From positions 124,001 through 188,000 of the forward strand of contig JAJVIN010000028.1 in assembly GCA_022071945.1 (NCBI GenBank): a stretch of DNA of 64,000 bases, read 5' to 3'. The notes beneath the pieces are model-generated. The model had not been told where the DNA came from. It saw only the letters and a list, made by a program, of their open reading frames with translations, and searched no databases. The translations under genes and the position numbers were made by a program. Positions within the stretch are counted from its first letter, which is position 1. Each line of letters begins with the position of its first letter. Positions 51,754 to 60,486 of this stretch are shown in pieces. This stretch comes from Thermoanaerobaculia bacterium. GTDB lineage: Bacteria > Acidobacteriota > Thermoanaerobaculia > UBA5066.

Positions 51754-52368
51754 TTGGATCCAGAAGCTCTCGAGCCCGTCTGGAAGCGGACCTGGAAGCA
51801 GCTTGGGCTCCCAGTGCCTCCGGAGGAGTGGCCTGGTCTTGTGGTGAGGTATCAGGAGCCGTGGCGGGCCTATCACACGCTCCGGCACATCGAAGAGTGC
51901 ATGGAGTGGGCTCTGGCAGCTGAGCCGGAGACGGGGGATCCGCCCGAGATCCGGCTCGCCCTGTTCTTTCACGACGTCGTCTATGAGCCGCGCGCTTCTG
52001 ACAACGAGGAGCGGAGCGCGGACCTCGCGAGGCTGGTGTTGGCACGGGCCGGCGATGACGGATCCTTGGCCGCCGCCAACTGTCCGATGATCCTGGCGAC
52101 GAAGTCCCACGCGCCTGAAAGCGGGATGACGGCCTATCTGCTCGACATCGACCTCGCCATTCTCGGCAGCACCCCGGAGAGATTCGCGGAGTACGAGCGG
52201 CAGATCCGCTCGGAGTACCGCCACGTCCCGGGCCCGTTCTTCCGCCTGGCGCGCCGGAGGGTGTTGAGTGGCTTCCTCGGCCGAAGCTCGATCTTCAGCA
52301 CTCCGTTCTTCCGGGAGAGGCTCGAGGGCCGGGCCCGCGAGAATCTCCGGCGTGCGATCGGGCCCTGA
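51754..52368 (+). CDS. HD-domain predicted metal-dependent phosphohydrolase
   Basis: 204 residues from a TTG at 51754 (GGAGGG three bases upstream is close; no better in-frame start). The HD-type metal ligands are H in RAYHTLRHIEECMEW, HD in LALFFHDVVYEP and the later His/Asp in TKSHAPESG and LLDIDLAILG. YERQIRSEY and VLSGFLGRSSIFST match the widespread predicted HD hydrolase family often labelled NMDA-receptor-like by old annotations. The substrate is unknown, perhaps a nucleotide. Confidence 0.85.
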   Translation: MDPEALEPVWKRTWKQLGLPVPPEEWPGLVVRYQEPWRAYHTLRHIEECMEWALAAEPETGDPPEIRLALFFHDVVYEPRASDNEERSADLARLVLARAGDDGSLAAANCPMILATKSHAPESGMTAYLLDIDLAILGSTPERFAEYERQIRSEYRHVPGPFFRLARRRVLSGFLGRSSIFSTPFFRERLEGRARENLRRAIGP

Positions 52369-52991
52369 ACCCTCGTGATGACTTCCCCAGAATTCAGGGC
52401 CACATAGGCGCCGACCATGCCTGCGTCCAGCCGTCGAACGAACCGCATGCCTTCCCTTTCTCCGTTCGTTAAGGTCGAGAAGCGCCGTGGTCACATCTCT
52501 GCGGCGAAACCCCACCTGGCAATGCCATCGTCGTCTGTCGAACGGATTCCGCCGCAAGGAACTGGGTGGCGGTCCCTCCTCGATCCTCGTCGTTCGAGGG
52601 GAGGATCGAACGGCTTTCGAACTCGACATGGCGACGAAGAGCTAGCGGGAGGCCGACCCGCTTCTCGGCGCCACCATCCTCACGGGGCATCCGCTCTCTC
52701 CCTGGTTCTCGGAGGTCGAGGCGCCGGGAGAGCCGCCCCGCTGAAGATCCGACGCAGCGGGCTGCACCTGGCTTGCCGTTCTGGCGGGCCTTGTCCGTGG
52801 TCTCGAGCGGGGTCCTGGGGTGCCCGCCGGCTACTGACAGATGGCATTCGAGAAACGGGCGAGTCGATGTCATTTGATCGTGGAGACCATCCGAATCAGA
52901 ATCCCGGCCACGGGAGTTCGCGGCCCGGATCAAGCCAGGCGTTGCATGCTGGAACTCCCGAGTTCCATTTGAATGTGAAAGGGGAAGGCTG
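52369..52991. other. long intergenic region, 623 bases, no recognised gene
   Basis: Frames on both strands are open for up to 190 codons but read as Arg/Pro/Ser-rich shadow sequence. A short plus-strand patch around 52600 (RTAFELDMATKS, then a stop, then READPLLGATILTGHPLSPW) has a more protein-like composition and could be a decayed gene; it was not identified. An inverted repeat CGATCCTC/GAGGATCG spans 52580-52607. Confidence 0.4.
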
Positions 52992-53975
52992 ATGAAGAAG
53001 ACCCTTCCGCTCTTCGTCATCGCCCTGGCCGCCGCCATCCCGGCTCTCGGCCAGGAGCTCAGTCTCTTCGGAGGTGTCACGACGGCAAAGGACTTCTCGG
53101 AGCCGTCGTATGCCTGGAAGATCGAGTACCGGCAAGGGCTCGGCGAGCACTTCGAGTTCTCGTACTCGTGGCTCAACGAGGGGCACATCACGGGGCATCA
53201 CCGCGACGGCCATTCGTTCCAGCTCTGGGCGCGCGAGAACATCTTCGGCCGGCGGCTGTCCCTCGCCCTGGGCGCCGGGACGATGCGCTACTACGACACC
53301 ATAGACGCCACGGCCGAGCACGGCTACGAGAATGTTCACGCCTGGGCTCCAATCCTGAGCGGCGACGTGACTGTCTACCTGGGGAAGCGCTTCACCGCGC
53401 GCCTTTCGACGGCCCGCGTGTGGGCGGGCTCGTCCAAGAGCATCGACACCTGGGACGTCCTCCTCGGCGTTGGCTACCAGCTGACGGCTCCGGAGGAGCC
53501 TGGCCCCCGCCCGTGGCCCGAGCAGCAGTCCTCGCCCTCGAAGCGTAACGAGGTGACGGCCTACGTGGGCCAGACCGTCGTCAACAGCTTCAACAGTCAA
53601 AGCTCCGTCGCCGCGGCGCTCGAATACCGCCGCGTCATTTCGAGGTATTTCGACGTCACCGGCTCCTTCATCTACGAGGGAAACGCGGGACTGGTCCGCC
53701 GGGCGGGCATTGCCGTGCAGGGCTGGTTCGGGCGTGCCTTCTTCAACGAGCGATTCCTGGTCGGGATAGGCTTCGGCGCCTACATCGCGGTGGACGAGTA
53801 CAAGAACGAGTCCGAAGGGGGCGAGGGCTCCGGAACGATCGCAGGGATCGTCACGCCGAGCATTGGCTATCGCATTGGCGACCACTGGCTCGTGAAGTTC
53901 AACTGGAACCGCATGGCCACGACCTATGACAAGGACACGGACGTGTTCCTCTTCGGCCTCGGCGTCAGGTTCTGA
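52992..53975 (+). CDS. outer-membrane beta-barrel protein
   Basis: 327 residues with a signal peptide (KKTLPLFVIALAAAIPALGQ). The mature part is alternating amphipathic strands (WKIEYRQGLGEHFEFSYSWL, VTVYLGKRFTARLSTARVW, VAAALEYRRVISRYFDVTGS) and ends in the outer-membrane signature VFLFGLGVRF with terminal Phe. The sequence looks like two related halves of about 150 residues. A PagL-like lipid A deacylase was considered, but no catalytic His-Ser pair stands out; a passive barrel or porin is equally likely. Confidence 0.75.
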   Translation: MKKTLPLFVIALAAAIPALGQELSLFGGVTTAKDFSEPSYAWKIEYRQGLGEHFEFSYSWLNEGHITGHHRDGHSFQLWARENIFGRRLSLALGAGTMRYYDTIDATAEHGYENVHAWAPILSGDVTVYLGKRFTARLSTARVWAGSSKSIDTWDVLLGVGYQLTAPEEPGPRPWPEQQSSPSKRNEVTAYVGQTVVNSFNSQSSVAAALEYRRVISRYFDVTGSFIYEGNAGLVRRAGIAVQGWFGRAFFNERFLVGIGFGAYIAVDEYKNESEGGEGSGTIAGIVTPSIGYRIGDHWLVKFNWNRMATTYDKDTDVFLFGLGVRF

Positions 53976-54142
53976 CTCGGCGGCGAGGGCGGGGAAGCGG
54001 GCCGGTCGATTCTCCACGACTCACAACTGTGGCCCCCCCTACGGCGTTCTGCTCCAACAAGCCTGTGGAGTCCAGGCGACAGGCACTCACATGCAGGAAG
54101 GCCGGCTGGCACGACACAGGGAACACAAGCGCCGGGAACGAC

Positions 54143-54247
54143 CCTCTCGGGCAGCTCGAGAGGCTGGGTGCGCCCCTCGAGAAAGGGGTCGTTACCAGAG
54201 AGGAGTTCCAGGCCAAGAAGGCGGAACTCTTGAAGCGGGTGCAGTGA
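54143..54247 (+). pseudogene. SHOCT-domain stub
   Basis: The last 34 codons before the stop at 54245 read LGQLERLGAPLEKGVVTREEFQAKKAELLKRV (shown in part), the classic SHOCT short C-terminal domain (L..L..L...GV[IV]T.EEF..KK..LL). Upstream in the same frame there is only low-quality Cys/Arg-rich sequence and no plausible parent protein. It is probably the surviving 3' end of a deleted gene; a tiny independent SHOCT protein cannot be excluded. Confidence 0.5.
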
Positions 54248-54346
54248 ACAAGGGCGGATCTGCTGGACTCATCACGCCCTCGCCAGGAACCGCCGTCGTC
54301 GTGGTCGCAGCCGCGTCCGCGGCTGGCGGCTGTGCCTTCGTCCCCT

Positions 54347-55096
54347 TCAGGGAAGCCAGGAGTCGTTGAGGCGAGCCAGGGCAGTGAAGTCGGTTCGCGT
54401 GAGTTTCTCCTCGACGACTCCGCGTGAAGCCTCGGCCGCGTGAATCAAGATCCGGTTCTCGGTGACGAAGGCGATGTGGTCACCTTCGGGCGACAGCCGC
54501 AGGAGGATATCCGCGTTCATGAATGACGTGGGAAACGGCGCCTGGAAGACTGTGAATTGTTCGTGGGTGTTTCCGCCCTTGTCGATCTTGTCTATCGACT
54601 GTTTCCAGCCCTTCCCCAGGGACTTGACCAGGCAGTAGTTGATGAACGAAATGCAGTCGAAGTGCCGGATCCCCTTGCAGCTTTCTCCGACGTAGATCGT
54701 GCCGTTCTTCTTCAGTCTCCGCGGAAAGAGTCCGCCGCCGTCGAAGCTCGGCCATTGGGACGGGGGTTTCGCGGTGCAGTTCAGGTCCGCGTGGTAGGTC
54801 TCCAGCTTCTTCCGCATCGCGCTGTCCTTGGGGTCCCCGTCGCCATCGACCTCGAGCTTGTAGCCGCCGGCCGTCTTGTAACGGCCGGTGCAACCGAGGG
54901 TGCTCGTGGCGGCCGTATGTATTGCAAAGTGTTTCCAGGAAACGTCATCGAGGTCTTTCAACACCCTGGTCGTGAGACCGTCGGCCCCTCCTCCCGGTGT
55001 GTTTCCCTCGCTCGCGTTGAGGTAGTGGCACCCCACCAGCGATCGCGCGAAGTGGATGATGAGCGCGCGCGTTCCCAGCTTTCCGAAATCCCCCAC
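54347..55096 (-). CDS. NlpC/P60-like cysteine peptidase or amidase, no signal peptide
   Basis: 249 residues. The N-terminus ALIIHFARSLVGCHYLNASEGN is followed by GNTPGGGADG, a motif seen in NlpC/P60-like enzymes next to the active site. The likely nucleophile is Cys148 in RHFDCISFINYCL, with His207 in EGDHIAFVTEN and a third residue in ILIHAAEASRGVVEEK. The middle holds a Gly/Cys-rich insertion (about 65-140). The lack of a signal peptide for a cell-wall-type hydrolase suggests an intracellular substrate or export by a special route. It is preceded by a decayed gene region. Confidence 0.7.
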   Translation of the reverse strand: MGDFGKLGTRALIIHFARSLVGCHYLNASEGNTPGGGADGLTTRVLKDLDDVSWKHFAIHTAATSTLGCTGRYKTAGGYKLEVDGDGDPKDSAMRKKLETYHADLNCTAKPPSQWPSFDGGGLFPRRLKKNGTIYVGESCKGIRHFDCISFINYCLVKSLGKGWKQSIDKIDKGGNTHEQFTVFQAPFPTSFMNADILLRLSPEGDHIAFVTENRILIHAAEASRGVVEEKLTRTDFTALARLNDSWLP

Positions 55097-55229
55097 CCGT
55101 GGCCTCCTCGAGATTGATTCTCTGCCCGGGGGAATCTACGGCGGCCCTGGCTCTCTGCAAGGGGATTCGAGAGCATCGTTGCGAGAATCGTCGTCCTGCG
55201 TGTTCCCGGTCACCTCGGAGTGAGGGAGT

Positions 55230-55925
55230 TGTGACCCCACCGCACGGTCAAGGAGGCCGGGATACGGGAGCCCCGGGGGACGCGGGAGCGACCTGGACGA
55301 CGGATCTCTTCGTTGCCAACACCGGCTCCGCCGAGGCGACCGCTGGTGTGAAGTTCCTGGGACACAACGTGGATGGTCGCTCCGGCGTGGAGAAGAGCTT
55401 CACGCTGGGAGGCGGCCAGGCCACCACATGGGCCGACATCCTCGGCTCCGTCTTCAGCCTGTCGACGGACTGGGGCGCGATCCGTGTGTCGTCGTCGTCG
55501 CCGTCGCTTCTCGTATCGGGTCAGACGTGGACGCCCGACTCCTTGACGGGGACCTACGGACAGAATGTCCCCGCATTCGGAGACGCCGATCTCATTCGCG
55601 CAGGAACGGCAAAGACGATCCTGGGAGTGGGGGAAGGCGCTCTGTTCCGGACGAACCTCATCCTGGCGAACGCGACGGACGCGGCCCTTGATGTCGATGT
55701 CGCCCTGCTCGCGGACTCGGGAGAAACGCTCGGTTCGGGACCTTTGGCCTTCTGCCGCTTGGAATGACGCAGGTGACGCGCGTCGTGCGAGAGCTGGGTA
55801 TCACAGCCGCTGTCGCCGGCGCCCGTCTCGTGGTTTCGACACCGACACCCTCGGGAGAGTTCGCAGCCTATGCGTCGGTGATCGACGCCGCCACGAATGA
55901 CCCGCGCGCACTCCTGCCGCGGTGA
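55230..55925 (+). pseudogene. frameshifted secreted-module gene
   Basis: From 55230 the frame encodes a secreted module (GAPGDAGATWTTDLFVANTG, TTWADILGSVFSL, LFRTNLILANATDAALDVDV), but it runs into a stop at 55767 after GSGPLAFCRLE. In a neighbouring frame the module continues without a break (LLPLGMTQVTRVVRELG, FAAYASVIDAATNDPRALLP) to a stop at 55925. A single-base indel near 55736-55741 explains this. No signal peptide or credible start exists upstream, so the 5' end is also lost. Confidence 0.8.
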
Positions 55926-56105
55926 GAGGTTCGACAGAGTGCGAAGACAAGGATGAGTCGATGCGCTCTGCATCGTAGAGACTCGGCGACTGGATGCCTC
56001 CGGGCCCGGCACCTACCGGAGTGCGTGATCGCCGCGCTGCAGCTTGGGAAGCCCGGTGCCAGTTGATACTCTTGGACAAAGAGTTGCGTCAGGAGGGAAT
56101 CGAGG

Positions 56106-56528
56106 ATGAAGGCGGTCGTGAGAAACGTGTTGGCCGTGTTGGCCGGTCTGGTGGCCGGGAGCCTCGTCAACGGGGGGCTGATCATGATCAGCGGGAAGGT
56201 CATCCCGCCGCCTTCTGGCGCGGATGTGACGACCTTGGAGGGCTTGAAAGCCTCCTTGCACCTCTTTGAGCCGAAGCACTTCCTGTTTCCCTTCCTCGCC
56301 CACGCGCTCGGAACGCTGACCGGCTCTCTCGTCGCGGCCGCGCTCGCCGCGAGCCGCAAGACAGTTATGGCCTTTGTTGTCGGAAGCTTCTTCCTGGCGG
56401 GGGGACTGGCGAATGTCGTGATGCTGCCCGGTCCGCTCTGGTTCGAGACCCTGGACCTCGTGGCGGCCTACTTGCCAATGGCGTGGATCGGGGCGAGGCT
56501 CGCGACGCGCCCGGCGTCGAAAGGCTGA
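56106..56528 (+). CDS. small four-helix membrane protein
   Basis: 140 residues with AGGAGGG about 9 bases before the ATG. Four hydrophobic segments are seen: about 5-30 (VLAVLAGLVAGSLVNGGLIM), 57-80, 85-105 and 113-132. A short loop carries KVIPPPSGADVTTLEGLKAS. The P-P-P-G-x-D loop between helices 1 and 2 recurs in small conserved membrane proteins of many soil bacteria. No function is known. Confidence 0.75.
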   Translation: MKAVVRNVLAVLAGLVAGSLVNGGLIMISGKVIPPPSGADVTTLEGLKASLHLFEPKHFLFPFLAHALGTLTGSLVAAALAASRKTVMAFVVGSFFLAGGLANVVMLPGPLWFETLDLVAAYLPMAWIGARLATRPASKG

Positions 56529-56745
56529 CAGCTCAGCTCTGGGAGCGGGAGGAGTCCTTCGCCGCCTCCTCTGGTGTCACAGAGGAATACGGAGCGGAAA
56601 GGACCAGGCGGAGACCAGGAGAACAGGAGGGGCCGTCAAGGTCTCGCGGATGTCCCGGTGAGCCGGCGTGAAGCGGTGGCCCTTCATTCCGCTCATGCCC
56701 CGCGAGGAGCCAGCCCGGCGATAGACTGTCGTCCGGAGGATTCTC

Positions 56746-58887
56746 ATGAAGCCGTCCTGGCATCCCCTCCTCGTGATCCTCGTCTCCCTCCTCGCCTCCC
56801 TTCCTGCCGCTGGTGAAGTCTGGTATGTGCCGGGCGCGGCGGAGTCCACTGGACTGGCAGGCGCCCGCTTCTCCTCGACCCTCGTCGTGGCCAACCTCTC
56901 GAGTGCCGGTGTCACGGCATCGATCGGTTTCATCCCATACGACGGCAGCCCGACACCCGAGCCTGTCGAGCGGCCGCTCGCCGCGGGCCAGACCCTTCAG
57001 ATTCCGGCAGTCCTAGAAACCCTCTTCGGCCTCACCGCTGATGCCGGGACCCTGACCGTTTCCGCTCCGGCGACTTTGGCGATCTCCCTCGTGACAGCGA
57101 ATGTGGCAGACCCGGCCGGAACCTATGGCGTCTCCGTGGCTCCCCTGATGGAGGATTCCCTCATCGGCGCCGGACAGACGGGTCACGCTGTCTGGGCCAC
57201 GGAGAACGCGGACTACAGGACGAACCTGGCTCTGGTCTTTGCTGATCCCGGCACTTCGGTGGAAGTCACGGCCCTCGACAATGAAGGGAAGTCCCGGGGC
57301 ACCGTTCCCGTGACGAGTGAACGCAGGTCGAGCTGGCAGGCCCGGTTACCCGACCTCTTCCCGGGCCTCGACCTGTCTGCCGGTCGCGTCGAGGTCAAGG
57401 TCATCCGGGGACGGGTGACGGGGTACACGGCCACCGTCGACAACAACACCAACGATGGCATTGCAGCGAGTCTCGTTCGCGCCCCGGCAGGTACCTCGGA
57501 TCTCCTGCTGAACGGTGCGGCGAACTCCCCCGGACGAAACGGGACCTTCTTCGTCACGGACGCGCGGGTGTGGAATGCCAGCTCCACTCCTGCGGTCGTG
57601 ACTTTCCAGTCGGTTGGAGTGACAGACGCCCGGACGTTCTCCCAGATGGTTCCTGCCCTCGGCCTGGCGGAAATCCGGAATGTCTTTGGCCCGGAAGGAT
57701 TCGGCTACCCGGAAGGGACGGTGGGAGCGTTCCGGCTACGAGCAACCACCCCGCTCGTGGCCGCCGCGCTGACGCGAACGCCCGCGCCGGAAGGAAAGAA
57801 GGGGTTCTTCGGCTCATTCTTGACGACGGTCCAGTATCCGGACGGGCTTCTCGTCCCGGGCAGTCAGGGATCCGTGGCCGGAATCAACCACATATCCGGG
57901 GCCACGGGATTCCGCACGAACGTGGCTTTCCTGGCGGGAGCGTCCGGCGCCGAGGGGACGATGATCCTCAAGAACGCCAACGGCGTCGAGGTGGGGAGAA
58001 CTCCGGTGTCTCTCTCTCCCGATCAGTGGCAGCAGCGGTCAGTTTCCGAGTGGTTCCCCGCGGTGACCTCTACCGAGTCGTCGCGAATCGACCTTGCCCT
58101 CACATCTGGATCAGCGGATATGTACGCGGCTCGCGTTGATAACGGAACGGGAGATGGCGTCGTCCTTCACCCGCGGGCCCTGGCAAGCTCGGAGCCGCAA
58201 CCCGACAAGCTCCCGGCCGGCCCGCTCCAGATCGTCACGCTCGGAGACAGCCTGACAGCCGGGGACGGGGACGAAGCCGAGAAGGGAGGGTATCCCGGCC
58301 GCCTGCGTCCCATGGTCGAGGCCAGAAGGCCAGGATCGAGGGTCACGAACTTTGGCCTCTCGGGCTGGACTTCCAATGACATGAACAACGGTCAGCTCCC
58401 GGACGCTCTCCAGGAAATCGCACGGGGAAAGGCAGAAGGACGGGTTCCTGTTGCGATGGTGTGGATCGGGAGCAACGACCTCTGGGCTCTTTACGAGTAC
58501 GGAACGGGCTCGGACCAAGGTGACGCCGAGGACCTCACGAACTACACGGCGAACATCGAGTTCACACTGCGGGAACTCTCGAACGCGGGAGCCTTCACCT
58601 TCGTTGCCCTCCTCGACGACCAGTCGAAGCGTCCCGTGGCCCTCGCGGGGGAGGCTTTTCCTGGCACCACGCCCGAGGAACTGGCCCGGATGTCCCGGCA
58701 GGTCGTGCGGTACAACACGGCCATTCGAGAAAAGGCCGCGGCGCACAAGGCGACGACGGTCGACTTCTTCAATACGACGATCTTCGTCAATCCCGCGACG
58801 CTGGCCGACGATGGAAACCACCCAAACGCCGCGGGCTACGAGATCATCACGCAGCTGTGGTTCGGAGCGCTTTCGCCCAGGTTGTAG
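56746..58887 (+). CDS. secreted SGNH/GDSL hydrolase with N-terminal RTN/IDN modules
   Basis: 713 residues. GGAGG precedes the ATG, and a signal peptide ends near PAAGEVW. Residues 25-240 and 245-480 are two secreted modules (YRTNLALVFADPG, TVDNNTNDGIAASL; FRTNVAFLAGASG, RVDNGTGDGVVLHP). Residues about 490-713 are an SGNH hydrolase: block I TLGDSLTAGDGD, block II GLSGWTSND, block III IGSNDLW, block V DDGNHPNAAGYE with the Asp-His pair. It is probably an extracellular esterase or deacetylase carried by the binding modules. The fusion links the unknown module family to carbohydrate or ester chemistry. Confidence 0.85.
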   Translation: MKPSWHPLLVILVSLLASLPAAGEVWYVPGAAESTGLAGARFSSTLVVANLSSAGVTASIGFIPYDGSPTPEPVERPLAAGQTLQIPAVLETLFGLTADAGTLTVSAPATLAISLVTANVADPAGTYGVSVAPLMEDSLIGAGQTGHAVWATENADYRTNLALVFADPGTSVEVTALDNEGKSRGTVPVTSERRSSWQARLPDLFPGLDLSAGRVEVKVIRGRVTGYTATVDNNTNDGIAASLVRAPAGTSDLLLNGAANSPGRNGTFFVTDARVWNASSTPAVVTFQSVGVTDARTFSQMVPALGLAEIRNVFGPEGFGYPEGTVGAFRLRATTPLVAAALTRTPAPEGKKGFFGSFLTTVQYPDGLLVPGSQGSVAGINHISGATGFRTNVAFLAGASGAEGTMILKNANGVEVGRTPVSLSPDQWQQRSVSEWFPAVTSTESSRIDLALTSGSADMYAARVDNGTGDGVVLHPRALASSEPQPDKLPAGPLQIVTLGDSLTAGDGDEAEKGGYPGRLRPMVEARRPGSRVTNFGLSGWTSNDMNNGQLPDALQEIARGKAEGRVPVAMVWIGSNDLWALYEYGTGSDQGDAEDLTNYTANIEFTLRELSNAGAFTFVALLDDQSKRPVALAGEAFPGTTPEELARMSRQVVRYNTAIREKAAAHKATTVDFFNTTIFVNPATLADDGNHPNAAGYEIITQLWFGALSPRL

Positions 58888-58944
58888 GCTGACGGGCTCG
58901 GGCGGCTTCAATCTGCAGGCCCCCGAGCCGGCCGCCCGCGCACC

Positions 58945-59160
58945 GTGGGATGCTGGCTGGCCGCGCGCACCGGCGAGACACAGTGGGCGAACCTGCTCCC
59001 AGCGTATGGGGTGATGCAGGGTTACGTCCGGATCGTCAACGAGAGCTCGTCGGGGAGCTTCGTCGGGTACGGAGTGGTGAACGACGGGGCCTCCCCGGGT
59101 TCGGCGACGGGCACGGACGACGGATCCTTCATCCCGGCCATTCCGGGTGAAGGGCTCTGA
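58945..59160 (+). pseudogene. 3' fragment of a secreted-module gene
   Basis: About 50 codons before the stop at 59160 read YVRIVNESSSGSFVGYGVVN and DDGSFIPAIPGEGL. This matches the ends of modules in the protein at 28009 ([15 protein letters not shown]...DGAFVAMR). There is no signal peptide or upstream module sequence, so it is a truncated remnant. Confidence 0.75.
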
Positions 59161-59196
59161 TCGATGTCATTCAGATGGTTCGACCGGGGGGCGAGG

Positions 59197-59336
59197 CAGG
59201 TCGAGATCCGGTGGGTGGGACGGGCCGGGCGCTCGCCATCGTGACGAAGATCGACAACGACCCGGCCTCCAGGAGGGCCGACATCTTCAAGCTCGGAGGG
59301 GCGATCGGCGGGAGCCCGCTGGGCTTCGGGAACTGA
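59197..59336 (+). pseudogene. orphan 3' end copied from the giant LRR/BACON gene
   Basis: The frame reads GRALAIVTKIDNDPASRRAD and ends GGAIGGSPLGFGN plus stop, nearly identical to the last 40 residues of the giant protein at 45903. Upstream of 59197 the similarity stops in frame-broken sequence. It has no start of its own. Confidence 0.8.
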
Positions 59337-59357
59337 AACCGAAGGGGCGAGGAGACG
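59219..59357 (+). repeat. duplicated 3' end of the giant gene (copy B)
   Basis: Partner of 50921-51058; identity extends about 20 bases beyond the stop codon, so the DNA itself, not only a protein domain, was copied. Confidence 0.85.
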
Positions 59358-59451
59358 ATCGGGCCTCTGCGGGAATGGCACGACAAGGTCTGCCACCTCT
59401 TCGCGGCCGCGAACCCCTTGCGCTGGACCCAGGGCGGTCAACCGGGCTCTG

Positions 59452-59977
59452 TTACCGCCGGGCCTTTCCCTTGAAGTAGAACATCGACCAGAGCGTCCGT
59501 CCCCAGACGCCGACTCCGAACGGTTCGAACACGACCGGCGTGAAATCGGCCATCAGAAGCTCTTTCCAGGCGGCCATCGGCCGGACGTATTCCCCTCGAT
59601 CAATCCGGGCGAACAGCTCGCTCAGGCTGCGTGTCCACGTCATTCGTGTGGTGGAAGAAGCTGTTGGCAAGGACGAAATCGAACGGTTGCTCGCCGGCTG
59701 GGACGTGATAGCGCGTGACGTCGGCAGTGAGAAACGTCCCGCGGTAGCGCCTCTGGGCGTAGGCGATGTAGCGCGGGTTGATGTCGATCCCCAGGTAGTC
59801 GCTTCAGGAAAAGTGGGCCGCGTTCGTCCCGGGCCCGCACCCGACGTCAAGCGCCCTGCGGACCGAGGACGTGTCGTTGTGCTTCAGCACGGGAAGCCAC
59901 TTCTGTTCCGCAAAGCCCCATCCCTGGGTCAGGCGATAGGCAAGAGTGAACTCGAGTATTCGGTGCGTCTTCTTCAC
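59452..59977 (-). pseudogene. broken class I SAM-dependent methyltransferase
   Basis: From a GTG at 59977 the frame encodes KKTHRILEFTLAYRLTQGWG, then the SAM-binding motif RALDVGCGPGTNAAHFS, an in-frame TGA near 59806, and then SDYLGIDINPRYIAYAQRRY, FLTADVTRYHVPAGEQPFDF and NSFFHHTNDVD. A one-base shift near 59625 is then needed to reach the C-terminus SLSELFARIDRGEYVRP ... LWSMFYFKGKARR. The nonsense and the frameshift together point to a pseudogene, or less likely two sequencing errors. Confidence 0.8.
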
Positions 59978-60123
59978 CCGCGAACCACCGGCATATGAAC
60001 GAGTCCATTCTCACACCCGCTTCGGACCAACCTCCGTTGTATGGGCCCCACCGCAGCACCTTCATCCGGGAGAGTATTCGAAAGCGAGCCCTCCAGGCAC
60101 GCCAGCTCTTCTTGGGAACAATG

Positions 60124-60486
60124 CTAGATCGGAACCCCGTCCGGGGCCGTGAGCTGGTCGTCATAGACATTCCCGGTGTTCCGGGTGCTGGCGGGCTCGA
60201 AGATCAGCACGTGCGCCTCGTCCTCCGCCACCGAGCGGTGCTCGACACCTTTCGGGACGATGATCATCTCTCCGGGTCCGAGGTTCACGGAGCGGTCCCG
60301 GAAATCGAGGCGCAGCCCGCCGTGAAGCACCAGGAACAGCTCGTCTGCCTTCTCATGAAAATGCCAGACGAACTCGCCCTGGAGCTTGACGAGCTTCACT
60401 TCTTGCCCATTCATCTCGCCGACGACCTTCGGCCGCCAGTACTCGTGGATCAGACTCAGCTTCTCGGAGAGATTGATCTTGTTCAC
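60124..60486 (-). CDS. cupin-domain protein
   Basis: 120 residues from a GTG at 60486. The cupin motifs are GEFVWHFHEKADELFLVLHG (metal His/His/Glu) and PGEMIIVPKGVEHRSVAEDE (second His). It is a single-domain cupin, probably metal-binding, with no genetic partner that reveals the substrate. A TAGTAT box ends 7 bases before the GTG on the minus strand, and no ribosome site fits between, so the mRNA could be leaderless. Confidence 0.85.
   Translation of the reverse strand: MNKINLSEKLSLIHEYWRPKVVGEMNGQEVKLVKLQGEFVWHFHEKADELFLVLHGGLRLDFRDRSVNLGPGEMIIVPKGVEHRSVAEDEAHVLIFEPASTRNTGNVYDDQLTAPDGVPI

Noticed and set aside
52369-52991. gene in the 623-base gap
   Set aside because: Only one short protein-like patch interrupted by stops was seen; no family could be named.
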